Origin: an uncultured Pseudomonadales bacterium
GTDB lineage: Bacteria > Pseudomonadota > Gammaproteobacteria > Pseudomonadales > Porticoccaceae
Reading direction: 5' to 3'
Assembly (NCBI GenBank): GCA_943788445.1
Contig: CALSQH010000003.1
Coordinates: forward strand, 1-64,000
DNA length: 64,000 nucleotides
Numbering within the stretch: the first letter of the stretch is position 1; each line of letters opens with the position of its first letter. The translations under genes and the position numbers were made by a program. Below are positions 9,302 through 18,595 of this stretch, one piece after another. The notes under the pieces are model-generated. The model saw only the letters and a list, made by a program, of their open reading frames with translations, was not told the DNA's origin and searched no databases.

Positions 9302-10504
9302 ATGCGCGAATCGATTCTGTTATACGGCGCACCCATGTCGCTCTACACCGGCAAGGTACGCGCCTATCTGCGTAAACACTGCATTCCTTTCGACGAGCGT
9401 ATGTTCGGCGACCCCAGTTTTGCCACAGAGGTTTATCCGCAGACACAACGGCTAATGATTCCTGTTGTGGTGTTGCAGGACGGCAAAGTCATTCAAGATA
9501 GCTTGGATATTATCAATCACTTCGAGCAATGCGGTCAGGGTAAATTTTCCGTCTATCCCGAAAGCCCAATCGTCTTACTCAGCGCCTTAATACTCGATCT
9601 GTTTGGCAGCGAGGGGCTATTAAAACCAGCCATGCATTACCGCTGGAACTACTTCGAGGAAAACCAAGCACTACTGCGCGCTGAGTTTGGCGACAGTGCC
9701 GCACCTGCGGCAAATGAAGAAACCGGCCAGGATATTGCCACTCAAGCCATGGCCCTAATGCGATCCTATCTGCCACCACTGGGTATTAACGACGAGAGCA
9801 CTGCCGCCATCGAAGCACAGTATTTAGAACTTTTAGCCCTGCTGCAAAAACACCTGCGCGACCACCCCTATATGCTTGGCGGCCTGCCCTCGGTGGCGGA
9901 CTACGGTCTCTATGGGCCTCTTGGCGCGCATCTTTCACGAGATATACATCCCGGCACACTGATGAAACAAAAGGCCCCGCGCCTGTTCCGCTGGACCGAG
10001 CGCATGAGTGCAGAAAACGCCGACATAGCGGAATACGTCGACTACCCACAGCACTACTTTAGCGCAGAGCAAATACCGCAGAGCCTAAAAGACATACTCG
10101 CCCTTGTCGCACGGGATTACCTTCCCGAAATAGAGGCAACCGTCGACGGGACGAATAACTGGCTAAAAGCGCATTCGGATATTCAACAAGGCGCCGGCGT
10201 CAGTAAAAAAACCAGCCAACAAACACTCGGCAAAATGGACTTCTCCTTTCGTGGCGTGCAGTGCCATGGAATGATCAAACCCTACCGGCTTATTCTATTG
10301 CAACGCATTACCGACGCTTACGATGCTCTTGACGAAGATAACCGCAAACTCTGCACGGCATTTTTCGCCCCACTGGGCCTCGACAGCCTGCTACGCTTAA
10401 AAGCACAGCGGCGTATTGAACGGGCAGATAACCTTGAAGTTTGGGGTGCGGCCAGTGAATTGTCACCATCAGCGGCACAGGCATCGCAGGAGCAACAACC
10501 ATGA
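9302..10504 (+). CDS. Glutathione S-transferase-like protein with C-terminal extension
   Basis: A 400-residue protein. Residues 3-80 are a thioredoxin-fold GST N-domain ([19 protein letters not shown] and a [12 protein letters not shown] cis-proline region, then DSLDII). A helical GST C-domain follows to about residue 245 ([15 protein letters not shown]). The last 150 residues are an extension outside the usual 200-220 residue family length. The first nucleophile position is Ser/Tyr-type (SLYTGK) rather than CxxC. It starts 41 bp after the sulfatase and overlaps the next GST gene by ATGA, so it is very likely co-transcribed. Glutathione conjugation or lyase chemistry in the catabolic run is inferred. 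Confidence 0.75.
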   Translation: MRESILLYGAPMSLYTGKVRAYLRKHCIPFDERMFGDPSFATEVYPQTQRLMIPVVVLQDGKVIQDSLDIINHFEQCGQGKFSVYPESPIVLLSALILDLFGSEGLLKPAMHYRWNYFEENQALLRAEFGDSAAPAANEETGQDIATQAMALMRSYLPPLGINDESTAAIEAQYLELLALLQKHLRDHPYMLGGLPSVADYGLYGPLGAHLSRDIHPGTLMKQKAPRLFRWTERMSAENADIAEYVDYPQHYFSAEQIPQSLKDILALVARDYLPEIEATVDGTNNWLKAHSDIQQGAGVSKKTSQQTLGKMDFSFRGVQCHGMIKPYRLILLQRITDAYDALDEDNRKLCTAFFAPLGLDSLLRLKAQRRIERADNLEVWGAASELSPSAAQASQEQQP

Positions 10505-11184
10505 TTGATCTCTATACAGCACCCACCCCAAATGGTCACAAGGCCTCCTGTTCACTCGAAGCCCTATCATTGCCCTATAAAGTGCATCTGGTCGACATCA
10601 GCAGTGGCGACCAACATAACCCCGAGTTTCTTGCCTTGAGCCCCAATGGGCGCATCCCCGCCATTGTCGATCGAAACAACGACAACTTTGCGGTCTTTGA
10701 ATCCGGCGCAATTATGCTTTACCTCGCCGAACTGACCGGCAAGCTTTGCCCCAGTGATGCAAAGGGCCGCTCGAAAGTCATCCAGTGGCTAATGTTTCAA
10801 ATGGGCGGCGTCGGCCCGATGATGGGACAGGCAAATGTGTTTTATCGCTACCTGCCCGAAAAAATACCCACAGCCATCAGCCGCTATCACAATGAATGCC
10901 GACGACTGTTTGAAGTACTCGACAACCACCTAGCCAACAGCGAATGGTTAGCCGACGATTTCTCGATTGCCGATATCGCCAACTGGTGTTGGGTACGAAC
11001 CTACAAGTGGTCCGGGGTGTCCCGTGACGGACTGGAAAATCTCGACCGCTGGCTGGATACTATGAAACAAATACCCGCCATGCGCAGAGGTATTGAGGTG
11101 CCGATGAGTATGGAAAGCTTGTTAAACGATGACAAGGCTGCCGAAGAATTTATTACCAAAGTACGCAACTCAGTCCAAACCTAA
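10501..11184 (+). CDS. GST-family protein, YfcG/Ure2-like
   Basis: A 227-residue protein. The N-terminus [19 protein letters not shown] and the stretch [12 protein letters not shown]...[12 protein letters not shown] match the Ure2p/YfcG-type GST subgroup, whose E. coli member YfcG is a glutathione-dependent disulfide reductase. The C-terminal helical domain has [12 protein letters not shown]. The start codon overlaps the stop of the upstream GST gene (ATGA), so translation is probably coupled. Two different GSTs in a row behind a sulfatase suggest glutathione-dependent processing of the desulfated product. Confidence 0.85.
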   Translation: MIDLYTAPTPNGHKASCSLEALSLPYKVHLVDISSGDQHNPEFLALSPNGRIPAIVDRNNDNFAVFESGAIMLYLAELTGKLCPSDAKGRSKVIQWLMFQMGGVGPMMGQANVFYRYLPEKIPTAISRYHNECRRLFEVLDNHLANSEWLADDFSIADIANWCWVRTYKWSGVSRDGLENLDRWLDTMKQIPAMRRGIEVPMSMESLLNDDKAAEEFITKVRNSVQT

Positions 11185-11212
11185 CTAAAAAAATAACACT
11201 AAGAGAACAACT

Positions 11213-11899
11213 ATGTCGACAATGAACCTAAGCCTCAACGATGGCGTGCATATTTTAACTCTCACCAATGCCGCCGATGGCAATGACAACCGCTTTACCA
11301 CCGAGGTTATGGAAGAGTACATCGCCGCCTTTGATAGCGTTGAGCGCTATGTGGGTAACACCGCACTTATTATCACCTGTGAAGATCAGAAAACCTTCTC
11401 CACCGGCATTAATTTAGACTGGCTCAGCCAGCAATCCGCAACCCAGCAGCAGGATTTTTTAAACATCTTTGACCGCATGCTGTGTCGCTTTGCCCTGCTC
11501 AACGCCCCCACAGTGACCTGCCTGAATGGCAATACCTACGCCGGCGGCGCAATTCTCGCTATCGCTGCAGATTTTCGGCTAATGCGGGCAGACCGTGGTC
11601 GCCTATGTCTGCCAGAGATCAATATTCCACTACCGTTTACACCCGTTACTCAAACTCTAGTGAGTTTACTGCCGAACAAGCAGGCGTTGAAAAATATGCT
11701 ACTCACCGGCATCGCCTATACCGGCGAAGAATCTAAAGCATTGGATATTGTCGACAGCATCCACCCAGCCGATGAACTGCAAAGCGCAGCCTTTGGCCTA
11801 GGCAAAATTCTGAGCACAAAAGACCGCGCTACTTACACGCTTATTCGCAACAACATGCGCCCAGAAGTTCAGGCATTGCTAAACGCGCTTGACGGCTAA
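11213..11899 (+). CDS. Enoyl-CoA hydratase/isomerase family protein
   Basis: A 228-residue crotonase-fold protein, slightly shorter than the usual 255-265. KTFSTGINLDWL is the first oxyanion-hole loop, and LNGNTYAGGAILAIAADFRLM holds the second with the CoA-binding glycines. CLPEINIPLPFTP follows. It acts on acyl-CoA substrates (hydration or double-bond isomerisation). The glutamates of classical hydratases are not clearly placed, so an isomerase-like role is possible. It is 28 bp behind the YfcG-like gene, in the same run. Confidence 0.85.
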   Translation: MSTMNLSLNDGVHILTLTNAADGNDNRFTTEVMEEYIAAFDSVERYVGNTALIITCEDQKTFSTGINLDWLSQQSATQQQDFLNIFDRMLCRFALLNAPTVTCLNGNTYAGGAILAIAADFRLMRADRGRLCLPEINIPLPFTPVTQTLVSLLPNKQALKNMLLTGIAYTGEESKALDIVDSIHPADELQSAAFGLGKILSTKDRATYTLIRNNMRPEVQALLNALDG

Positions 11900-11949
11900 A
11901 CCGACAACCAAGTCTATTATTCTGTTCAAACATTATTGGAGATCCATGC

Positions 11950-12714
11950 ATGGCTACAACCCTATTTGATCTAAGCGGCAAAGTTGCACTGGTAACAGGC
12001 GCAAGCCGGGGCATTGGCGAGGCTATCGCCAGATTACTCGCCGAGCAAGGCGCCCACGTGATCGTCTCAAGCCGCAAAATCGAAGGCTGTCAGTTGGTTG
12101 CCGATGGCATTATTACCGACGGCGGTAGCGCCGAAGCACTGGCCTGTCATGTAGGTAATATGGAACAGATCGAAGAGACCTTCGCCACCATCAAAGACAA
12201 ATTCGGCAAGCTCGATATCCTCGTCAACAACGCTGCCACCAACCCCTACTTCGGGCATATTCTCGATACCGATCTCGGCGCTTACACAAAAACTGTCGAC
12301 GTCAATATTCGCGGTTACTTTTTTATGTCCGTTGCCGCCGGCAAGCTAATGCGTGACAACGGCGGCGGCGCCATTGTCAATACAGCCTCAGTGAATGCAC
12401 TACAGCCCGGGATGGCACAGGGCATCTACTCTATTACCAAAGCGGCGGTGGTAAATATGACCAAGGCTTTTGCCAAAGAGTGCGGTGAATTTGGTATTCG
12501 TGTCAATGCCCTACTACCCGGCATGACTAAAACGCAATTTGCCGGCGCACTATTTGCCAACGAAGAAATGTACCGAGCGGCGATGGAAACCATCCCAATG
12601 AAACGCCACGCAGAACCCAAAGAGATGGCTGGCACGGTGCTCTATTTAGTGTCAGATGCATCCACTTATACCAATGGCGAATGCATTGTGGTCGACGGTG
12701 GACTGACTATTTAA
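11950..12714 (+). CDS. Short-chain dehydrogenase/reductase (FabG-like)
   Basis: A 254-residue SDR with VTGASRGIGEAIA (cofactor loop), LVNNAATNPY, NTASVNALQPG and YSITKAAVVNMTK (catalytic Ser, Tyr, Lys) and the usual C-terminal GECIVVDGG. It resembles 3-oxoacyl-ACP-reductase-like or 3-hydroxyacyl-CoA-type dehydrogenases. It lies 50 bp after the enoyl-CoA hydratase-like gene, so hydration followed by oxidation in one beta-oxidation-like sequence is a natural reading (inference). RBS TTGGAG lies about 10 bases before the ATG. Confidence 0.88.
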   Translation: MATTLFDLSGKVALVTGASRGIGEAIARLLAEQGAHVIVSSRKIEGCQLVADGIITDGGSAEALACHVGNMEQIEETFATIKDKFGKLDILVNNAATNPYFGHILDTDLGAYTKTVDVNIRGYFFMSVAAGKLMRDNGGGAIVNTASVNALQPGMAQGIYSITKAAVVNMTKAFAKECGEFGIRVNALLPGMTKTQFAGALFANEEMYRAAMETIPMKRHAEPKEMAGTVLYLVSDASTYTNGECIVVDGGLTI

Positions 12715-12820
12715 ATAGCCACCAATCCGCTTCAGCTCGACAAATAATTTTATCCTGCAAATCTAAAATCATCATCTATACTTTAAAAAAAGATGGTGTA
12801 TTTAGTTGGGGGGCTAAACC

Positions 12821-13564
12821 ATGAACCTGTCGAATATCGCAAATCATTTATATCTAAAATTCATCCTGCTAACTAGCCTGCTCTCATTACTTTCGCTGGG
12901 CTTTTCCAGTGATACACAGGCAAAAGTATGGTCGGAAAGAAAATTTGAAAAGACCATTCTCAGTATTGATAAAGATCTCAATCGAAAGCGCTGGAAGTCG
13001 GTAATAAATCGCAGCCAAAAAGCGCTGCCACATTGTGTCGAACTTTATTCCGAGCGCGCGTTGAGCTGTCTTTTTATTCTCAGAAACATTAATCAAAGCT
13101 ACGCAAAAATGCATATTTTCAATCCGGATAATAGCCAGATTAAAACGGCCTATAGACTATCCGCTGAAGTGCTGGGTAAGACCCACTTCACCACCTACAA
13201 TGCGCGAGATTACTACTACAAATACCTTATCTTTACCGAGAGTTACGCCCAGGCTAAACCCCTACTTAATGAGTTTATTGATATTGAGAAAAGCACCACC
13301 AACGACGCCTATCAATTGATGGAGCGTTATAAACAGCTCTACGCACTGGAGGGATTGACCGAGAACTGGCCGGCAGAGGAAGCTGCATTGACCATGGTGC
13401 TTAAACTGGCAAGAGATGTTTTGGGTGAGGAGAGCGAAGATTTTAAAGCCGCAGTCGAGGCGCTTGCCTACAATTACTGTACACAGAAAAAATATTACGA
13501 GTACTTCGAGTTGATCAAGGAAGAACAGCAGGAAGTCTCCTGTTTCTCCGAGCCTAGCAGCTGA
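12821..13564 (+). CDS. Exported helical-repeat protein of unknown function
   Basis: A 247-residue protein with an N-terminal signal-like segment (FILLTSLLSLLSLGFSSDTQA). The rest is helical with tyrosine-rich, TPR-like spacing (YAKMHIFNPDN, YYYKYLIFTESYAQA, LARDVLGEESEDFKAAVEALA). No catalytic motif is visible, and four cysteines fall in the mature part. A bidirectional terminator follows. I do not recognise the family. Confidence 0.6.
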   Translation: MNLSNIANHLYLKFILLTSLLSLLSLGFSSDTQAKVWSERKFEKTILSIDKDLNRKRWKSVINRSQKALPHCVELYSERALSCLFILRNINQSYAKMHIFNPDNSQIKTAYRLSAEVLGKTHFTTYNARDYYYKYLIFTESYAQAKPLLNEFIDIEKSTTNDAYQLMERYKQLYALEGLTENWPAEEAALTMVLKLARDVLGEESEDFKAAVEALAYNYCTQKKYYEYFELIKEEQQEVSCFSEPSS

Positions 13565-13585
13565 TATAGACAACCAATAGCCTAT

Positions 13586-13625
13586 AAAAAAAACCCCGCT
13601 ATTGTTTAAATAACGGGGTTTTCTT
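13586..13625. terminator. Bidirectional rho-independent terminator
   Basis: Arms AACCCCG and CGGGGTT, extended by TATT/AATA with one mismatch, are flanked by an A-run on the left and a T-run on the right. The hairpin can therefore end both the rightward helical-repeat gene and the leftward sat gene. Confidence 0.8.
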
Positions 13626-13656
13626 TTAACGCTTTAAGAGCAAATATCTAAAAGAT

Positions 13657-14847
13657 TTACGCGCTCTCTAACTGATAATAATCCATCAGAATCTTAGCCA
13701 CTTCCGGGCGTGAAAACTCAGGTGGTGGCGCAATACCCTCACCCAACATCTGACGAACCTTGGTACCAGATAACAGAATAAAATCGTCTTTAGTGTGACC
13801 TTCAGCTTCGTTCATCATCACAACACGCTCAAGCTTCTTAGAGAAAGCCGTGTGATCAGCATTGAAGATTTCGATATCCAATGAACCAGCAGGCACCTTG
13901 TCAGCAAAGATAGTCTGTGCATCAAACGCACCGTAGTAGTCACCAACACCGGCGTGGTCACGACCAACAATCAGGTGAGTACAACCCATGTTTTGACGGA
14001 ACACCGCGTGCAGAACCGCTTCACGTGGGCCAGCGTACAACATATCGAAACCGTAACCGGTAACCATCACAGTGTTCTCAGGGAAGTACAGCTCAACCAT
14101 CTTACGAATGCAGTCATCGCGAACAGAAGCAGGAATATCACCCTTCTTAAGCTTGCCTAACAACATGTGAACCACGATACCGTCAGCGTCCAAACGCTCC
14201 ATTGCCATATGGCAAAGCTCTTCGTGAGCACGGTGCATAGGGTTACGCGTTTGGAAAGCGACAACTTTGTTCCAACCGCGCTGGGCAATCTCATTGCGAA
14301 TTTCAACAGCGGTGCGGAAAGTATCCGGGAAGTCAGCTTGAAAATAGCTCAGGCTCAATACCTGAATATCACCAGAAACTACATTGCGTCCCAGATTGGT
14401 GAAAGTAGCAACACCAGGATGCTCAGGATCAACAGTACCAAAAATCTCTTGTGCCATAGACTGGATCTGCTCGTCGCTAACCGACTCAATTGCAGCCACG
14501 TCCATAATCGCCATAACCGGGTTGCCCTCGGTGTTAGGATCGCGCAGTGCAATACGTGAAGCGCCGGCAATAGCCGTCACATCTTCAACTAGATTCAAAA
14601 CTGGAACAGGCCAGAACAGACCTTCTGCCGTGTGCAGATTTTCAGACACGCTCAGTGCATCAGCCAGATTCATATAACCGCTTAAAGGGTTAAAGTAGCC
14701 AGCACCCAACATAACAGCATTGGCCGCAGCCGCTGAGTTGAGTAGCAGTGAAGGCAGAGTCTCTGCTTCAGCTAACAGTTGCTGATGTAGTTGCGCGTCT
14801 TCCACTAAAAGTGGGTTTAAAACTTCAGAGCCATGGGGCTTAATCAA
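13657..14847 (-). CDS. sat: Sulfate adenylyltransferase (ATP sulfurylase)
   Basis: A 396-residue homo-oligomer-type ATP sulfurylase, the common length for bacterial Sat. FQTRNPMHRAHEE (about residues 198-210) is the ATP/sulfate site with its HxxH, and LIVGRDHAGVGDYYG (about 292-306) is the second conserved loop. It makes adenosine-5'-phosphosulfate from ATP and sulfate in the cytoplasm. It lies 87 bp downstream of cysC in the same direction, so the pair makes PAPS. This is the Sat type, not the CysDN type. PAPS could feed assimilation and also the sulfotransferase at 49092. Confidence 0.95.
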   Translation of the reverse strand: MIKPHGSEVLNPLLVEDAQLHQQLLAEAETLPSLLLNSAAAANAVMLGAGYFNPLSGYMNLADALSVSENLHTAEGLFWPVPVLNLVEDVTAIAGASRIALRDPNTEGNPVMAIMDVAAIESVSDEQIQSMAQEIFGTVDPEHPGVATFTNLGRNVVSGDIQVLSLSYFQADFPDTFRTAVEIRNEIAQRGWNKVVAFQTRNPMHRAHEELCHMAMERLDADGIVVHMLLGKLKKGDIPASVRDDCIRKMVELYFPENTVMVTGYGFDMLYAGPREAVLHAVFRQNMGCTHLIVGRDHAGVGDYYGAFDAQTIFADKVPAGSLDIEIFNADHTAFSKKLERVVMMNEAEGHTKDDFILLSGTKVRQMLGEGIAPPPEFSRPEVAKILMDYYQLESA

Positions 14848-14934
14848 AGGTGTATCTCCATCAATATCAGTAAATTTTTAAATTAGTTTAGTTCTGTTTA
14901 CCCAAAATAAAAGTGGGAAATGTCAAAAACAGAC

Positions 14935-15549
14935 TTAAGCAATAAAACCATTCTCTTCGAGGTAAGAGATAATAATCTCTACTTCTTCTTCGAGGGTCAT
15001 TTTATCAGTGTGCAAGTGAATCTCAGGCTTAACAGGCTCCTCGTAAGGATCATCAATACCAGTGAAATTCTTGATCTCACCCGCGCGGGCTTTCTTGTAC
15101 AGACCCTTAGGATCGCGCTCTTCAGCCGCAGCCAGAGAACAATCGATAAATACTTCAATAAAGGCAAAGCCAGAAGCATCATGCAGCGCACGAACCTGAT
15201 CACGGTCATCGCGGTATGGGCTGATAAAGCTAGACAGTGCCAGCACACCAGAATCAACAAACAACTTAGCGATCTCACCAATACGACGGATATTTTCAGT
15301 GCGGTCTTCCGCAGAGAAACCCAAGTTCTTGTTAATACCCAAACGAACATTGTCGCCGTCCAAACGGTAGCTAAGCTTACCGCGGTTAAATAACGCCTGC
15401 TCCAAGGCAACCGCTACAGTGCTTTTACCACTGCCTGACAAACCCGTAAACCAAAGGGTAGCACCGCGTTGACCTAGAAGTGCACCGCGATCTTCAGTTG
15501 AAATATCACCGTCGTGCCAATGCACATTTGTTGCTTTTTGCTCTGCCAT
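14935..15549 (-). CDS. cysC: Adenylylsulfate (APS) kinase
   Basis: A 204-residue APS kinase. [14 protein letters not shown] (P-loop, residues 36-44), [28 protein letters not shown] and [12 protein letters not shown] are the full set of family motifs. It phosphorylates APS to PAPS. First gene of a cysC-sat pair, divergent from a LysR regulator (161 bp between starts) whose probable operators fill the gap. Confidence 0.95.
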   Translation of the reverse strand: MAEQKATNVHWHDGDISTEDRGALLGQRGATLWFTGLSGSGKSTVAVALEQALFNRGKLSYRLDGDNVRLGINKNLGFSAEDRTENIRRIGEIAKLFVDSGVLALSSFISPYRDDRDQVRALHDASGFAFIEVFIDCSLAAAEERDPKGLYKKARAGEIKNFTGIDDPYEEPVKPEIHLHTDKMTLEEEVEIIISYLEENGFIA

Positions 15550-15631
15550 GCTTGTTTCCTGATTGGATAAATTAATGGCGCGATAGTAGAGACTTTCTAT
15601 TTATAAGTAAAACAGGATATTATGGTTTAGA

Positions 15632-15685
15632 TTATCGGTTTTATCGATAACGAACTATTGGTTACCGAACTATTTACCAACTATT
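15632..15685. promoter_or_regulatory. Probable LysR operator region between cysC and the regulator
   Basis: An inverted repeat TTATCG-N7-CGATAA (15632-15650) fits the T-N11-A dyad of LysR sites. It is followed by three direct copies of AACTATT (15653, 15668, 15679). Position in a divergent promoter next to a LysR gene supports a regulatory role; binding is inferred. Confidence 0.5.
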
Positions 15686-15710
15686 TACCGAAATACAAAA
15701 AGAGTCGTCC

Positions 15711-16592
15711 ATGAAATACAGCCTAAGACAACTCGAGATATTCCTCGCCATCGCCCGCCAGCAAAATATCTCGCGCGCCGCCGAAACCTTGCACATGTCC
15801 CAATCCGCCGCCAGCGCCGCCCTGCAAAACCTAGAGCAGAGCTACAATATCAGTTTATTTAACCGCGTCGGTAAAAAGCTCGAGCTCAACGAAGTCGGCA
15901 AAACCCTGCGCAGCAAAGCCGAACTGCTGGTCTCCCACGCCCAAGAATTTGACCAAGCACTGCAAGGCCACAACGATATCGGCCACCTCACCGTCGGTGC
16001 CAGCTTTACCATCGGCAACCACCTCGCCGTCACTCACCTTGCCGGCTACCTCGCCGACCATCCAGAAGCCCAAGTCGACATCAACGTCGCCAACAGCTCA
16101 GACGTTGTCGGCCAAGTACTCAACTTTGAAGTTGATATCGGCATGATAGAAGGTGAAATAAAACACCGAGAACTAGAATTAATCCCCTGGCGAGAAGACA
16201 GCCTAGTGGTCTTTTGCAGCCCAGAACACCCACTGGCAAAAAAGCAAAGCCTCACCGACAAAGATATCAAACAGGCCCGCTGGATTCTCCGCGAACCCGA
16301 ATCCGGCGCACGACAAACCTTTAACAACGCACTCGCCGGACTCATGCCCGACTTGGATGTCTACCTGGAATTCAAACATAACGAAGCAATCAAAAAAGCC
16401 GTAGAAGCCGGCCTAGGCATAGGCTGCCTATCAGAAATAGTACTGCAGAATAATTTTAAAACCGGCGAACTGGTCCCCCTAAAACTACCCAAACGGGATA
16501 TGAAACGAACCTTTTACTTCGCCCTGCCGAAAAAGCGCCACAAGACCGCGGCAATTGATTGGTGGGTTGAAGAATGTAATCGTGGGGGCTGA
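15711..16592 (+). CDS. LysR-family transcriptional regulator
   Basis: A 293-residue LTTR. The N-terminal winged helix-turn-helix is MKYSLRQLEIFLAIARQQN followed by SRAAETLHMSQSAASAALQNLE (about residues 20-42). A periplasmic-binding-like effector domain follows from about residue 90 (LTVGASFTIGNHLAV; GIGCLSEIV). It is divergent from cysC-sat and most likely controls that pair and itself. The ligand is unknown. It is shorter than CysB (about 324 residues) and closer to the CysL/CbbR-like group, though I would not fix the subgroup. Confidence 0.9.
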   Translation: MKYSLRQLEIFLAIARQQNISRAAETLHMSQSAASAALQNLEQSYNISLFNRVGKKLELNEVGKTLRSKAELLVSHAQEFDQALQGHNDIGHLTVGASFTIGNHLAVTHLAGYLADHPEAQVDINVANSSDVVGQVLNFEVDIGMIEGEIKHRELELIPWREDSLVVFCSPEHPLAKKQSLTDKDIKQARWILREPESGARQTFNNALAGLMPDLDVYLEFKHNEAIKKAVEAGLGIGCLSEIVLQNNFKTGELVPLKLPKRDMKRTFYFALPKKRHKTAAIDWWVEECNRGG

Positions 16593-16667
16593 TGGCAATA
16601 ATGCTATAGAGCCTTAAGGAAATAGTCCCTGCTCGAGATCAAGAAATTACAGAATGCGAACCCAATG

Positions 16668-16760
16668 CTACGCCGCATTTGAAACCACCAACTCGACATG
16701 CTTATCAAGCTTACTGAGCCAATTCACTACCCTTCTAGTGAAGCTCGCAATCTCAGTCAT
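16668..16760 (-). CDS. Possible 30-residue peptide overlapping the Lar-like gene
   Basis: ATG at 16758-16760 overlaps the last codons and stop of the Lar-like frame (GATGACTGA), which would allow translational coupling. The peptide FTRRVVNWLSKLDKHVELVV could form a basic amphipathic helix. No family is recognised and it may be chance. Confidence 0.25.
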   Translation of the reverse strand: MTEIASFTRRVVNWLSKLDKHVELVVSNAA

Positions 16761-17143
16761 CTTCCACCCGCCTATTCCAAGCCTCAACCGTCGCATCCTT
16801 ATCACGCACATGAGGCCCACGCCCCAAACAATTCGAACAGGCCGTAAAGTACAACGTACCCTCATGCCCAGGCTCATTACCCCGGCCATTATTGCCCTCA
16901 ACAACAACTTCCTCCGCGCAGTAAGGGACAGGCCTTGGCAACAGCATCACCCGCTACAGGTGCAGCCTCAACCCGTTTATTCCACATAAGCGCAGCCAGA
17001 TGATAGTTAGGCGCCTGAGGCCCTTTAACCAAACAGCTGGGACAAAAAACAATATTAGACAGATAAGGCCAATCGGCTAGACCGGCAAATTTAGCGTCGC
17101 CACCACAGTGGGGGCAGTCTTCTAGTACGATTTCAGTTTGCAT
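16753..17143 (-). pseudogene. Tandem Lar-type zinc-ribbon protein, frameshifted
   Basis: The first frame (81 codons from ATG 17143, strong RBS GGGAGG) has CPHCGGDAKF, FCPSCLVKGPQAP and LMWNKRVE, the pattern of Lar restriction-alleviation family proteins. It ends prematurely at CPLLRGGSCC. One base out of frame the sequence continues as CPYCAEEVVVEG, FTACSNCLGRGP and VEAWNRRVE, a second copy of the same zinc ribbon. The frames join cleanly if one C of the CCC at 16925-16927 is removed, so the ancestral product had about 130 residues and two ribbons. The indel may be a mutation, an assembly error or a +1 recoding site. Lar proteins are phage-associated, so this may be a prophage remnant. Confidence 0.65.
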
Positions 17144-17243
17144 AATTTCCTCCCTGGAAATGGTTTATTCAATCTCCTGCGCCGGTATGACAGACTTTTT
17201 TGCCATTCTGACAGAGCGAAGCGACGAAGGATCTCACCCACCC

Positions 17244-18566
17244 TCACAACAAATAAGTCTCCTCCAACAAATCACGCACCGTCTCACGACCACGGAGCCG
17301 CAACGGCTCGAACTCTTCATCAGGCAACATCTCACCGCCCGTTAACCAAATAACATGAACACTATTAACAACCTTGTCCTGCAAATTATGTTTCTCAATA
17401 TACGCCTGCCCTTCTGGCGACTTTAAAAATAACGAAGGCCCGGCAAGCCCAACTGCGGCTGAAGGCTCTACTTTCATCTCGGCGTTTTTATGAATCAGAT
17501 ACAGCCAAGTCAACAGACCTTCGTCTTCAACGGTATAACAGCCCGAGACCAGTTTCTCCATCATCGGCGCAACTAATTCCGAGGCGGTGGCCACGGCTAA
17601 ACCATCGGCTTCGGTTTTATTGTCTAGCCCTAAGTCATACACCGATGCGTATTTATCTTTGCCATAGGCAAGACGCGTTAACATGCAGGGACTGGCGGTA
17701 GGTTCGGCAAAGAAGCAATGCACATGGTCGCCAAACAATTGTTTTAACGCAAAGGTGATGCCTCCGGGAGCGCCGCCCACGCCACAGGGCAGATAGACAA
17801 ACAGCGGGTGGTCTTCATCGATGGTGACATTGGCGATGCTGAACTGCACGGCCAAACGGAGCGCCGCTACGCCGTAGCCAAGGAATAAATCTTTAGAGTT
17901 TTCATCGTCGATAAAATGATTACGGCTATCCCCTGCCGCCTGTTGCCGTGCAGCTAACACCGCACTGGCGTAGTCGCCTTTGTGTTCGATAACCCTAACG
18001 CCATTGTCTCGCAGTTTGTTTTTCTTCCACTCCTTGGCATCGTGAGACATATGCACAATGCACTTAAACCCCAGTGTGCTGGCGATAATGCCAATGCTTA
18101 ACCCGAGGTTACCGGTGCTGCCCACTGAGATGGCATGTTGGGCAAATAACGTTCGGCCCTCATCGGTAGCGAAAAGATCAAAATCGTCACCTGCTTCAAT
18201 TAGGCCCTCTGCAATAGCGATCTTTTCGGCAATCACTAACACCGCATAAATACCTCCACGGGCTTTAATTGACCCGGCAATGGGTAGATAGTTATCGGCT
18301 TTAATAAACAAATCGCCTTTAATATTTTCAGGCAGCAGCATTGCCCTAATTTCGGGTACTCGACATAGCGGCGATTCGATAATGCCCTGTGTGCTTTCCA
18401 GTTCTGGAAACAGGTTTTTTAGTAATAGTCTGGCGCGATCCCAGAGGTAGTCGGCTTGTTCTACGTCGCTAAATCCCAAGGGCAAGGTGGGGAGTACATC
18501 GGCAGTATTGCCAAGATTGGGGTTGATCCAGAAAACTCTTTTTTGGGTTTTGATTCGACTTAGCAT
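17244..18566 (-). CDS. dsdA: D-serine ammonia-lyase
   Basis: A 440-residue PLP enzyme, almost the length of E. coli DsdA (442). LPIAGSIKARGGIYAVL carries the PLP lysine (about residue 101). SVGSTGNLGLSIG is the phosphate-binding glycine loop, and LPCGVGGAPGGITFALK is conserved in the DsdA branch. It deaminates D-serine to pyruvate and ammonia in the cytoplasm. No dsdC or dsdX is adjacent. It is the last gene of the minus-strand locus that starts with fecI/fecR and a TonB receptor, 29 bp after an amidohydrolase, which suggests that D-serine is a product of the pathway. Confidence 0.93.
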   Translation of the reverse strand: MLSRIKTQKRVFWINPNLGNTADVLPTLPLGFSDVEQADYLWDRARLLLKNLFPELESTQGIIESPLCRVPEIRAMLLPENIKGDLFIKADNYLPIAGSIKARGGIYAVLVIAEKIAIAEGLIEAGDDFDLFATDEGRTLFAQHAISVGSTGNLGLSIGIIASTLGFKCIVHMSHDAKEWKKNKLRDNGVRVIEHKGDYASAVLAARQQAAGDSRNHFIDDENSKDLFLGYGVAALRLAVQFSIANVTIDEDHPLFVYLPCGVGGAPGGITFALKQLFGDHVHCFFAEPTASPCMLTRLAYGKDKYASVYDLGLDNKTEADGLAVATASELVAPMMEKLVSGCYTVEDEGLLTWLYLIHKNAEMKVEPSAAVGLAGPSLFLKSPEGQAYIEKHNLQDKVVNSVHVIWLTGGEMLPDEEFEPLRLRGRETVRDLLEETYLL

Positions 18567-18595
18567 GGTCTACGTCCTTTGTAGGTTGGGTTTGT

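Noticed and set aside
14167..14559. Long antisense ORFs inside sat, cysC, the TonB receptors and the subtilase
   Set aside because: They are shadows of strongly supported genes in other frames, with no RBS or family motifs.
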